Origin: Teratosphaeria epicoccoides
Taxonomy: Eukaryota > Ascomycota > Dothideomycetes > Mycosphaerellales > Teratosphaeriaceae
Reading direction: 5' to 3'
Assembly (NCBI GenBank): GCA_021401465.1
Contig: JADDMT010000004.1
Span: 310,001 to 374,000, forward strand
DNA: 64,000 nucleotides
The stretch's first letter is position 1. Every line of letters starts with the position of its first letter. Below, piece after piece: positions 56,051-64,000 of the stretch. The translations under genes were made by a program, and so were the position numbers. The notes beneath the pieces are model-generated. The model saw nothing but the letters and a program-made list of their open reading frames with translations, had not been told where the DNA came from and searched no databases.

Positions 56051-57427
56051 ATGGCAAACAACATACTCACCTCCTTGCGCACAGCATCCCGCCTCGCATC
56101 GTCGTCGAGAGCCAGAGGTGTACCCAGAGGTGTACCCAGAGGTGTACCCGGAGGTGTACCAACATCAACATGTAACACTCGCTCATTCTCTCTGACGCCT
56201 TCACGGCGGATCATGGAGACGTCCGGCTTTTCAGAAGAGCAGCTAGACGTCCGAGATGCCATATTTAAGATATGCGCCAACTTTCCCGAAGACTACTGGA
56301 TGGAACGAGACCAAACCGAGACGTACCCACACGAACTGCATGCTGCACTGTCAAAGGACGGCTGGATAGGTATAGCCCTGCCCGAGGAACTAGGCGGTTC
56401 CGGTCTGGGCATCTCCGAAGCCACCATGATGCTACAAACGATCGCCGAATCAGGCGCAGGCCTCGCAGGAGCTCAATCGATCCATGCCAACGTCTACGCC
56501 ACACAGCCAGTAGCCAGATTCGCCACCCCAGAACAGCGCGACAGATTCCTACGAAAAATCATCTCCGGCCAATGGCGAACCTGCTTCGGCGTCACAGAGC
56601 CCAACACCGGCCTAGAAACGCTCAAGCTCAAGACCACTGCCACACCAGACGGTGACGGCTACCGCGTCTCAGGTCAAAAGATCTGGATCTCGTCGGCCCA
56701 GGTCGCGGCGAAAATGGTCCTCCTCGCCCGCACGACACCGCTCGAAGAAGTGAAGAAACCATCGGAAGGACTGAGCATGTTCTACATCGACTTCGACCTC
56801 TCCCAACCCGGCCTCGAAGCCAAAAAGATCAAGAAAATGGGCGGCCGAGCCGTCGACGCAAATCAAGTCTTCTTCGACAACTACTACATCCCCAGAGACG
56901 CGCTCATCGGCCAGGAAGGCCAGGGCTTCAAGATCATCTTGCATGGGATGAATGCTGAACGTGCACTACTCGCGGGAGAAGCGCTTGGACTGGGATATGC
57001 GGCGCTGAAGAAATCATCAGAGTATGCTAAAGAAAGGGTGGTGTTTGGAAGGCCGATTGGTATGAACCAGGCGATACAGCATCCGCTTGCGTCGGCGTAT
57101 ATGCACCTTGAAGCTGCCAAGTTGGCGACATACCACGCCGCACGACTGTACGACCGCTCGCATCCGAATCGTAAAGACTATGACCCGTCGATCACGCAGC
57201 ACGCCGTGGGTGTGGCGTGCAATAGCGCAAAGTACCTTGCTGCCGAGGCGGCGTTCACAGCGTGTGAGAGGAGCGTAATGAGTATGGGTGGCATGGGGTA
57301 TGCGGCCGAATATCAGGTCGAGCGGTATCTGCGGGAATGCTTCGTGCCGAGGATCGCGCCCGTGAGCCGGGAGATGATTATGAACTTTGTGGGGGAGAAG
57401 GTGTTGGGGTTCCCAAGGAGCTATTAG
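56051..57427 (+). CDS. Acyl-CoA dehydrogenase family flavoprotein
   Basis: FAD-dependent acyl-CoA dehydrogenases introduce the alpha-beta double bond into acyl-CoA. A single exon of 458 aa. Residues 1-50 are basic, with Arg/Ser and the Arg-Gly-Val-Pro repeats, and fit a mitochondrial or peroxisomal targeting segment; no C-terminal SKL is present (ends PRSY). The fold is complete: LPEELGGSGLGISEATMMLQ, the FAD-contact region CFGVTEPNTGLETLKLKTTA, KIWISSAQVA, and KERVVFGRPIGMNQAIQHPL, then MSMGGMGYAAEYQVERYLRE, which contains the usual C-terminal FAD/active-site region with candidate catalytic Glu. Chain-length specificity cannot be read. The ATG at 56051 was preferred over an upstream in-frame non-ATG codon. 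Confidence 0.88.
   Translation: MANNILTSLRTASRLASSSRARGVPRGVPRGVPGGVPTSTCNTRSFSLTPSRRIMETSGFSEEQLDVRDAIFKICANFPEDYWMERDQTETYPHELHAALSKDGWIGIALPEELGGSGLGISEATMMLQTIAESGAGLAGAQSIHANVYATQPVARFATPEQRDRFLRKIISGQWRTCFGVTEPNTGLETLKLKTTATPDGDGYRVSGQKIWISSAQVAAKMVLLARTTPLEEVKKPSEGLSMFYIDFDLSQPGLEAKKIKKMGGRAVDANQVFFDNYYIPRDALIGQEGQGFKIILHGMNAERALLAGEALGLGYAALKKSSEYAKERVVFGRPIGMNQAIQHPLASAYMHLEAAKLATYHAARLYDRSHPNRKDYDPSITQHAVGVACNSAKYLAAEAAFTACERSVMSMGGMGYAAEYQVERYLRECFVPRIAPVSREMIMNFVGEKVLGFPRSY
56114..56161 (+). repeat. 12-bp coding minisatellite, 4 copies (RGVP repeat)
   Basis: AGAGGTGTACCC is repeated three times and then once with two substitutions. It encodes Arg-Gly-Val-Pro x3 followed by Gly-Gly-Val-Pro within the presumed targeting segment of the acyl-CoA dehydrogenase. 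Each unit is in frame, so copy-number change would not break the protein. Confidence 0.9.
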
Positions 57428-58296
57428 ATGTATGCATATATCGAATGCAAACGACAGCCGGTGGTATCCAGTTGGCTGATCTTTCCGATCTAACTGGTCG
57501 ACCAGAATCAAGGCAAGACCAGCTTACGTAGACGCATGTTCCAACATGCTACAGCTGAGATTCGATGCAGTGAGTAAGCCGCGTGGAGTATCAGCATGCC
57601 ACATCAATCTCCAAGGACGGGCACCGAACACTGGCCCAGCCCCCAGGGGGTCTGACGGGGGAAGATGGTCCTTTCAGCAATATCCCCAGGTGATGAGCGT
57701 TGACAGGTTCGACAATCTTGAGGTGCGAGCTGTACATCCAGATCTGAACTCCGTCCACACCTTCAAAGCTATCGACAAGCTCTGCCTAGATCGGAGTCTC
57801 AGCCGAGCGCTGGCCCGTGGAACAACATCGAAGGAGGTGACCCTCAGGAGATAGAATGTCATCAAACGAGCCGGAACTGTCATGGAAACCTAGCCGCCAC
57901 CTGTGCTTCATCGCAAAGCACTGCGGTGATACGTCTTGTCTCGGACCCTAGAAACGGGCCACCACGAGGACGAGGAATTGCCGAGATCTGAGCCCCGGCC
58001 TGCTCAGGCGGTGCATGGCATCGACGTCGTTGCCACCCAGCGTGTGGACCCGCCTTCGGCCACGTGAGCATGCCATAAGAAAAGATTTCTGCCAGCGGCA
58101 CCATCTGACCTCAAGCGCGCCGGTACATGGCGGAGGGCGATGACACGAGATATTGAATGCTCGTGAGTCGTCCCACTCTCTCTCGTCCTCCATTCACCAC
58201 TCTTATGCCAGGACTCAACAGTGAGTACATGTCCCAGTCCGCATACCTGCTCCGACTAATCTGCTTGTAGCCTGAAACCGAAAGACTTGAACGAAG
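57428..58296. other. Intergenic, no supported gene
   Basis: About 0.87 kb between the ACAD gene and the secreted-protein candidate in tandem orientation. A possible 5'-UTR intron of the latter lies at about 58220-58270 (GTGAGT..TGTAG, with a CTAATC branch-like site). A 102-codon frame at 57546-57854 has no family resemblance. Confidence 0.4.
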
Positions 58297-58852
58297 ATGC
58301 TTTTCCTCTACACTCTCATCATCCCATACCTCGTAGCAAGCGCCGAGGCAAAAGAAAAAATACGTATTTGAATTCGAAAACGCGAACAGCGAGGTCACAC
58401 TTATCTTCTATGCTCGAGCTTCGGACTCCTCCCTGTACGAGATCCACGCGACTGCGTCATGGCCTATGGACGAGGAACATCCTACCCTCGAACCATCCTT
58501 CGCTCAAGTCACCTATCAGGGGCAAACCTCAGATGTCTCACCTATGCCATACTGTACATGGGGCGTACACGAGTCCAACAGCTTCTGGCACGGCTACAGA
58601 TTCCAGAATGATTTAACGTGGGTGATTCTGGAAGGTCACCACTTCGACGCGCATCCCGAGAGCCGCGACCAAACAGGACACACGACGGAAACCCCAAGCA
58701 TGAGGTGGGACTGGACGACGGAGTTCAGTAACACCCGCCGAACGATGATTTTTTCGAACCCGGTCGGGCAAGCGAGGGCTGTGACACTAGATTGTGTTGA
58801 TGCCGATCACGCTGTGCATCACACCTGTCCACTATTATGTTCAACCTGCTAG
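58297..58852 (+). CDS. Small secreted protein candidate with a frame break in an A6 run
   Basis: The ATG at 58297 starts a strong signal peptide (MLFLYTLIIPYLVASAEA) but its frame ends at a TGA 75 nt later. The neighbouring frame, entered at the A6 run 58355-58360, continues without stop to 58852. It codes for about 164 residues rich in Trp, His and Tyr with Cys near the middle and end (PMPYCTWGVHESNSFWHGYR; LDCVDADHAVHHTCPLLCST). Joining the frames needs one base removed from the run. The composition and length (about 184 aa after joining) fit a small secreted cysteine-containing protein of a plant-associated or saprobic fungus. No known domain is recognised. Alternatives are a pseudogene, a sequencing overcall, or an unrecognised short intron that uses the CTCGTAG acceptor just upstream of the run. 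Confidence 0.5.
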
Positions 58853-59893
58853 TAGATCTCTTCAGTGGTGGGGGCGGGAAAGGCTCTCGCAGAGGCAGTG
58901 GAATGCTGGGGAGTGATAGGAGTCGATTGCTGAAGTTCCCTCTCGCGCGAACAAATAGGCAACATGATTTGCGTCGTCAGCCCGCTTTTGAGACCTGCCA
59001 ACGTTGGCTGGAGAATGGAAAGGATATATGCTTGCGCCATCGCCGCAGTCGTCCCGAATGCCAATTTCTCCCTTCGATCTATTAGCATCAGATCGACCTC
59101 CTCTACTGTCGACCTCCCCTACTCTCCATCACGTCGTGGTCCATCGTGAAGGGTGTCCAGGTAACTACACTCGTTACACCGGTCGATTTCCTGGACCAGG
59201 CAAATGCCAGTCATCCAGGCTCCAGTCCCGATCAGATGCCAAAACCTAACTGGGTCCGGTACTAAAGCATCAATAAGCAGTGGATGGGGCACTTCTCGTC
59301 CTGTGTAAGACTTGACCCTAGTCGAAAGACTCTTGAGACTAGAATGCGTACATAGTTGTTATTTACAACTTTCCTGAGGCTCTAGATTCCCGCTGTCCTG
59401 CTATCAACTACTGCTCCCAGCAAGGAATGATCTGAAGACCCATCACCAATAAACCTAGGCACCGCCGACAAAGCCAGCCTCTACTCACGGCCCCTGGATA
59501 TAGATCGAACCGGTCTGCAAAGACACATCCATCCATCCACTACATCGTGTGATTCTTACAGACCAGAACCGAGGCGAACAGTTTTCCGACTGGGTCGACA
59601 GGATGGATTGGAGGGCGAAAGGCTTCGGACGCCCTCGTCAGGACTCTAAGTCAGCCCTCGAGCGCCATGAAAACACAAGCCGTAAGACCACGGCAGCAGC
59701 TCAAGACGCCTAGAAAAGGTCGCAGCGCTCTTCTCGGCTCAGCCATGTTCGATCGTGAACGACGCCACTCCGACACGGCGGTAGTCTAGAGTATGAAAGG
59801 CAACCAACACATGCGGTGACTGCATTCCGCCTTCGCAACACAACCACCGTCTAGCATAGCCAGGGCTCACCTCCCAGACCCCGGTCAGTCCCC
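58853..59893. other. Intergenic, no supported gene
   Basis: About 1.04 kb between the 3' ends of the two secreted-protein candidates. A CATC microsatellite-like word (catccatccatc) occurs near 59530. No other structure is seen. Confidence 0.4.
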
Positions 59894-60215
59894 CTACAAT
59901 CTACGCGGCAAACAAACCCGGTGTCCTCGATTAGCCGCGCCCTCGTCCCAGACACCAAACCAGGGAGCATGAAGCCCGGCGACTCCACCAGTAGAACTCC
60001 CGAATGCGCCCCTCGCGCCCCTCGGCAAGGGACACCACACCGAGTAGGAACTCCACAAGCTAGGACCCCAAGCTGGGAATGGTCGGAAAGGGATGATGCG
60101 GACATGTACATGCGGACGTCTTTGCGTAGGCGTGGGCGAGGGGGGATTTGCGGGGGTCGCGGAAAGGGAAGGTTGCAGGAGAGAGGTTGCGGCAAGGGGA
60201 GGTTCGCAGGAGAGT

Positions 60216-60246
<31 letters not shown>

Positions 60247-60476
60247 TCCATACCTTCGATGAAGACGTGCGTCTGCCCGGTCGGACCGCCGTGGGCACCT
60301 TCCTTGGCGTAGTCGGAGGGGACGGTGATGTGGTCGTTGGGGGCTTGGGAGCAGAAGTGGCCGATGGCGTTGAGGACGTCCGGGTTGACGTCGGCGCATT
60401 CGCCGAGCATGTCTTCGACGGCGAGGGCGAGGGTGAAGAGGGGGAGGAGGGGGAGGAGGGGGAGGAGGAGTTTCAT
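59894..60476 (-). CDS. Small secreted protein candidate, 4 cysteines
   Basis: The ATG at 60476 opens a Leu/Pro-rich signal peptide (MKLLLPLLPLLPLFTLALA) followed by a mature part beginning VEDMLGECADVNPDVLNAIG and HFCSQAPNDHITVP. Exon 1 (60254-60476) is proposed to join exon 2 (59894-60072) over a 181-nt intron (GTATGG..CCCAG) that contains a 29-base poly-C tract on this strand. The product would be 133 aa with four Cys in the mature chain. Without the intron the frame runs into poly-Pro and low-complexity sequence. Exon 1 is well supported by its signal peptide; the acceptor and exon 2 are less certain. No known domain is recognised; size and cysteines fit fungal small secreted proteins. Confidence 0.55.
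60218..60246 (+). repeat. Poly-G tract, 29 bases
   Basis: An uninterrupted run of 29 G on + (poly-C in the sense direction of the secreted-protein candidate), within its proposed intron. Its length is likely to vary between reads and strains and may be misassembled. Confidence 0.95.
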
Positions 60477-60719
60477 CGTTGTTGGTGGTGGGTTCGTGGA
60501 GCTCGGTCCTGGTTCGGGAAGGGTTGTGACGGTGGATCTTCCTTGGTGTCGATGGGGTAGATACCAGGGAAAGCATTGGGGGCCGCTATTGAGATGTGGA
60601 TTTGGCAGGAGGGCTTCAATAGGGACAAAGAGGGTGGTCAAGGAAGTGCTAGACCCCGTTGTTTGGGCCAGCTCGATGACGAAAGCCTATGCTCTTGCTG
60701 ACGATGCTGCGGTCTTCTG

Positions 60720-61686
60720 CTATTTCACGAACGGGATGCCTGATGATGTCGTCTTCTTGAACTCTTCATAATCCTTACCAAAGAAGCGTAGAAGCGATTT
60801 CTCCTCAGCTGCAACCACGGCGGGTCAGTAGAGGCCACTGGATTAATTGATCGTGGATGATCATCGACTCACCCTTGATCCGCTTCCAGAAGAAGTGCCA
60901 CAGCACGGCGACGTAGCCCAGCAAACAAACCTTGTTCCCAACCAGGATCTGCGTCCCCAAAGCCCACCAGAAGAATCCAAAGTAGCTCGGATGCCGGAAG
61001 CAGGTGTACACTCCCTTTGTCACCAGCACGTGGTCGTCCTTCTTATGCCTCTGCGGCAGATGGTTGAAGTTGGTACCAGCTTGCGCCATGGCGACCGTCC
61101 GGAAAGTCTGACCGACGACCAGCATGATGACGCCCAAGACGATGGTCCAGGGAGGCATGACGAGGAATTTTCGGTATGACTCCGGCAACACGAATACGGA
61201 AAGCACGATCTCCGACGCCGCCATGCCGTGGGCCACGTTGTACGCCCAGCCATTGTTGTGAAGCAGGAAACTCGACGCTCTCACCGCGGGCAGGTTGTAT
61301 GCCGCGGTGGTGTAGAATTCCAGAAAGTGAAAGACCGTCAGGCAGGCGAAAAAGGCCGGCAATCTCCATATCGCATGTGGAGATGCCACGGTCCAGTAGA
61401 CGGTGCCGAGCATGCAAGCCGCCAGCACGAACCCGATCCAGAAAGCCTGCAGACTGATGGAAGTCAAGGAACGGCTACCGGTCGGCAGGAGCGATGGATC
61501 AAAAGGCGGGGCGTTCTTTCCCTCCCGAGATGGGGGCGAATTCCATTCGAACTCCCCTTCGGCACCCGACGAGTCTTCATCCTTCTCAGCATGCACGTGC
61601 GCGTGGTCACGTCGCTGGACCGGGGCCGGAGCGGTCGCGTGGCCGTTGCTTCCTGTGGCGGAGGAGGATGCGGAGGGGCGGGCCAT
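60720..61686 (-). CDS. STE14: Isoprenylcysteine carboxyl methyltransferase (Ste14/ICMT), frame break near the end
   Basis: This ER membrane enzyme methylates the C-terminal prenylated Cys of CaaX proteins such as Ras and a-type pheromone. Exon 1 is 60873-61686 and exon 2 begins at 60809 after a 63-nt intron (GTGAGT..GCAG). After a disordered N-terminus of about 75 aa there are multiple membrane helices and the family core HFLEFYTTAAYN, then GTNFNHLPQRHKKDDHVLVT and GVYTCFRHPSYFGFFWWALG with the SAM-binding His/Arg residues. Exon 2 carries the conserved end, but the T4 run at 60780-60783 (A4 on +) has one base too many. As given, the frame reads ..LLRFFW and stops at once. With one base fewer it continues as the usual GKDY..IPF ending to 60720 (about 300 aa). 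Loss in an essential-type conserved gene suggests a base-calling artefact, but real mutation is possible. Confidence 0.85.
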
Positions 61687-61942
61687 GATGCTTGTTGGCG
61701 TTCGGTGGTGCAAGTAGGTACGGCAGGTGGCGGGGCTGACGTGTGGATGGGAGTCTTACAATGTCCGCGGTGTTTCAGCACCTTTGAAAGCATTAGCATT
61801 AGCATTACAATGCATGTGCCTTGTTCGCCCGGATTCGTCACGCGAGGCGGCTCTGCCGAACAATATTAAGCCCTCTGTGCGTCGAATGCCTTGCGCTGGT
61901 TGATATGCTGCATCATTCTCACGTGCGCTCGCTTGACTCAAG

Positions 61943-63175
61943 ATGCACAAGGTATGCAAGGAACAAGTCTTAGAGGCCCGATCACACCTTGCCTCCACGA
62001 CGCCGTCAATGGAGGAATCGCGGCGGCTGGTGGAGCAGTGTCTGCGACAACAGGACACCTTCGATCATGATGACATTCTGGCCAGCTTGCAGGACGAGAT
62101 CGACAAGCATAATGCTGCCAACGGCGACTTTAGAGATTCTATGCGGCGGACTAAGCAGTCTCGAGACAGCAGTGGCGACGAGCACCACAGGCCTGAGAAG
62201 TCTGCCAGGTTCCGCTTCAAGTCAGGCGTAGCAACACCAAGAAAGCATAAACACCGCTCGAGACGCCATGAGGATGGCCGCAGAAGCCGCAAGGAACGGC
62301 GAAGGGTCGGAGCATCCTCCAGTGAAGAGCGCGAAGCAGCTCATCCCTTCCCGCGCGAGCCAGCAGCCGCCGATGCGCCAGAACCTGCCGATGCCTTCAG
62401 AGACTCGCTCTTCGACGCCTTAGCAGACGATGAGGGTGCGCATTACTGGGAGAGCGTCTACTCGCAGCCTATCCACGTCTACTCGCGACCTACAGTACAG
62501 AACGAGAAGGGCGAGTTGGAAGAGATGACGGATGAGCAGTATGCCAATTATGTCAAAATCAAAATGTGGGAGAAGAAACACCCAGAGATAGTTCAGGCGA
62601 GGCAGAAGGCTAAGAAACGGCGGAAGGAGGGAGAAGAAGAGAAGACAAGGCGGCGAGAAGAGTTCATCAGGAAGAAAGAAAGAGCGGCTTGGGAGAGAGC
62701 GGAGAGAAAGGGTGCTAGGCGATTTGCGGTGCATGATGAGGATGATTATGAGCATGCCGTTCCCAAAGATTGGGACACGCCTAGTCATGGCGAGTCTGGA
62801 GAGAAACGGAGGGAGTGCGATGCCGCCTGGTCGCGCTACCTGTCTGCCTGGGACAAGCTCAAGCACGACCTTCTTGCACAACGCGAAGCGCAATCTGCCG
62901 ATCCTGGACTTTCACCTGCAAAACGAATACCATGGCCTGTCTTGAACGCGAGCAAGCCGGTGACCAGACCTAATATTGAGACATTCATGCGACGTTGTCC
63001 AGCGGATGGATGCAAGACGAGGCTCCAAGTCTGGAAGGCTGAGAGAGTGAGATGGCACCCTGATAAGGTTCAGCAAAGATTTGGCGGGACGGTTGAGGAA
63101 GGAACGATGAGGCTGGTCACCGGTGTGTTCCAAGTTGTGGATGGGTTATACGAACAGGAGAAGGGAAGAGGATGA
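61943..63175 (+). CDS. NFKBIL1-like protein with J-domain-like C-terminus
   Basis: A single exon of 410 aa. Fungal relatives of NF-kappa-B inhibitor-like 1 lack the ankyrin repeats and keep the charged helical part and C-terminal block. Here residues 1-130 are Ser/Arg/His-rich (HKHRSRRHEDGRRSRKERRR). A Glu/Lys/Arg-rich helix lies at about 215-255. The C-terminal part runs from IPWPVLNASKPVTRPNIETF through the J-domain-like WKAERVRWHPDKVQQRFGGT, which contains the HPD-type tripeptide, to a final VTGVFQVVDGLYEQ helix. A nuclear or RNA-processing role is suggested for the animal proteins; none is proven in fungi. An internal ATG (62009) is an alternative start. It is divergent from ICMT with 256 bp between starts. 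Confidence 0.8.
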   Translation: MHKVCKEQVLEARSHLASTTPSMEESRRLVEQCLRQQDTFDHDDILASLQDEIDKHNAANGDFRDSMRRTKQSRDSSGDEHHRPEKSARFRFKSGVATPRKHKHRSRRHEDGRRSRKERRRVGASSSEEREAAHPFPREPAAADAPEPADAFRDSLFDALADDEGAHYWESVYSQPIHVYSRPTVQNEKGELEEMTDEQYANYVKIKMWEKKHPEIVQARQKAKKRRKEGEEEKTRRREEFIRKKERAAWERAERKGARRFAVHDEDDYEHAVPKDWDTPSHGESGEKRRECDAAWSRYLSAWDKLKHDLLAQREAQSADPGLSPAKRIPWPVLNASKPVTRPNIETFMRRCPADGCKTRLQVWKAERVRWHPDKVQQRFGGTVEEGTMRLVTGVFQVVDGLYEQEKGRG

Positions 63176-63490
63176 GCTTGACCACTGCTCACGTTCGGAA
63201 GGGCATTGAAAGCTGCAAATCTCTCCTCGCTTTCCACAGCATGCTCAGCAAAATTTGGCAGCCTCCGATCAATTGCAGAAGTATATCGGGCGTTTCATGT
63301 CCGTCTGGGCCATCATACATCGGATACGCACATGTGTGAATACCATGTAGTCTTCTGTCGCCGCCATAGCCCGAGCCGAGGCGCTTGCCGATCGATTACC
63401 CGCATCATGATTACAATGTCTTGCTTCACCTTGGCCATGCATACCATCCCCATTTGATTCCCGTTGTGCGCTCTTTTCTGTGTCCTCGTA

Positions 63491-64000
63491 ATGCCCGACA
63501 CAACGTCCAGCAACCTCCTCACTGTCCCGCCCGAAATACGCGAGCATGTCTACCGGCTGATCTTACATCCCGACGCGAATCGCACAGAGTTGAAAGATGA
63601 ATACGTCAAATATGATTACAAGGATGCTCTCGTGCTCTTCCATATCAATCGACAGATTTATATTGAGTCGCGGAAGATCTTTCGAGACTTGAACACGATC
63701 GTGAGAATCGAGACGCCTTGGCCGGAGGCCCAAATCCATGCTGAAGCCGAAGGACATGTGCCAATCCTGGTGAGAGGGAAGAATGCCAGCAACTTCAGAG
63801 AGTGGGCTTTGACGGCCACAATTGATGCGCCATCAGCAGGTTTTCCAGAAGGAGATGAAGAGCGGTTCCTCATTTTGGCAGATGACTTGGACAAGTTCTG
63901 TACGCACTGGGAGCTTTCTAATCTGTCATACCCAAGCCTGAACCCTCAACTACGTCTGAAGGTCAAGTTGCAAGACCCTGTCACGCCGGAGGGCGAGGAG
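63491..64000 (+). CDS. Fungal-specific F-box/2EXR-like protein, partial at right edge
   Basis: An ATG frame runs open for 170 codons to the edge of the window. It begins with an F-box-like or 2EXR-like segment, LLTVPPEIREHVYRLILHPD, then ALVLFHINRQIYIESRKIFR, the pattern of large Dothideomycete families of small orphan proteins that follow a Leu-Pro-x-Glu-Ile-Arg start. It continues with a beta-rich part (REWALTATIDAPSAGFPEGD). Function is unknown. The preceding 315 bp (63176-63490) hold only its promoter. The 3' end is outside the window. Confidence 0.7.
   Translation, partial: MPDTTSSNLLTVPPEIREHVYRLILHPDANRTELKDEYVKYDYKDALVLFHINRQIYIESRKIFRDLNTIVRIETPWPEAQIHAEAEGHVPILVRGKNASNFREWALTATIDAPSAGFPEGDEERFLILADDLDKFCTHWELSNLSYPSLNPQLRLKVKLQDPVTPEGEE

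Noticed and set aside
59851..60576. 241-codon minus frame through the poly-C tract with Pro/Arg-rich product
   Set aside because: The product is low complexity created by the homopolymer and its flanks; the signal-peptide frame with an intron explains the locus better.
1..64000. tRNA genes, rRNA, CRISPR arrays and intact transposons
   Set aside because: A visual scan for B-box-like GTTCRANNC with an A box, for regular spaced repeats and for transposase or reverse-transcriptase motifs gave no convincing case. A covariance-model search would be needed to exclude tRNAs firmly.

Overview
This window is nuclear DNA from a filamentous ascomycete fungus, most likely a dothideomycete. That placement is inferred from gene style, not from a database search. 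The signs are mostly short introns (about 48-70 nt) with GT..AG ends and CTGAC-like branch points, about one gene per 2.5 kb on both strands without operons, and typical Pezizomycotina families: a fungal rhodopsin-domain membrane protein, a PDR-type ABC transporter, a PARP-E2 fusion and an AvfA-like NAD(P)-binding protein. I saw no rRNA, tRNA, CRISPR array or intact transposon.

Layout. 0.4-3.6 kb (-): SFI1-like half-bridge protein. 5.2-6.2 kb (-): a decayed BTB/POZ gene. 6.7-7.8 kb (+): membrane-anchored SDR. 8.3-11.0 kb (-): PDK1/Pkh kinase. 11.9-13.6 kb (-): rhodopsin-domain membrane protein carrying a probable stwintron (an intron nested inside another intron's donor site). 15.1-16.0 kb (-): CYTH phosphatase-like protein. 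16.7-17.7 kb (-): aldo/keto reductase. 17.9-19.2 kb (+): Dom34/Pelota. 19.4-20.6 kb (+): RidA. 21.4-22.5 kb (-): Myb-like protein. 24.2-27.1 kb (-): protein with two cyclic-nucleotide-binding domains, an F-box and LRRs. 28.4-29.9 kb (+): damaged or poorly resolved gene ending in an MJ1316/DUF504 domain. 30.1 kb (+): DUF2462 protein. 31.1-36.2 kb (-): PDR ABC transporter.

37.7-38.3 kb (-): RNA polymerase III subunit Rpc17/RPC9. 38.5-40.0 kb (-): Arp10-like actin-related protein, divergent from NOP58 (40.3-42.4 kb, +). 43.4-47.0 kb (-): PARP catalytic domain fused to a ubiquitin-conjugating domain. 47.7-48.7 kb (+): COG7-like. 49.2-50.0 kb (+): NAD(P)-binding protein. 50.7-51.7 kb (+): GRASP/Grh1. 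52.0-55.6 kb (-): INCENP/Sli15, divergent from an acyl-CoA dehydrogenase (56.1-57.4 kb, +). 58.3-58.9 kb (+) and 59.9-60.5 kb (-): two small secreted-protein candidates. 60.7-61.7 kb (-): isoprenylcysteine carboxyl methyltransferase, divergent from an NFKBIL1-like J-domain protein (61.9-63.2 kb, +). 63.5 kb to the right edge (+): a partial fungal-specific gene.

Most genes are unrelated housekeeping neighbours: spindle and kinetochore (SFI1, INCENP, Arp10), Golgi (COG7, Grh1), translation and ribosome (Dom34, NOP58, Rpc17) and lipid or protein modification (ACAD, ICMT). Two patterns stand out. One is the nested intron in the rhodopsin-domain gene. The other is a recurring single extra base in short A/T runs that breaks three otherwise convincing reading frames (BTB, secreted protein, ICMT); this could be consensus error or real decay. 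All exon models were built by eye from splice signals, frame and family fit, with no transcript data.
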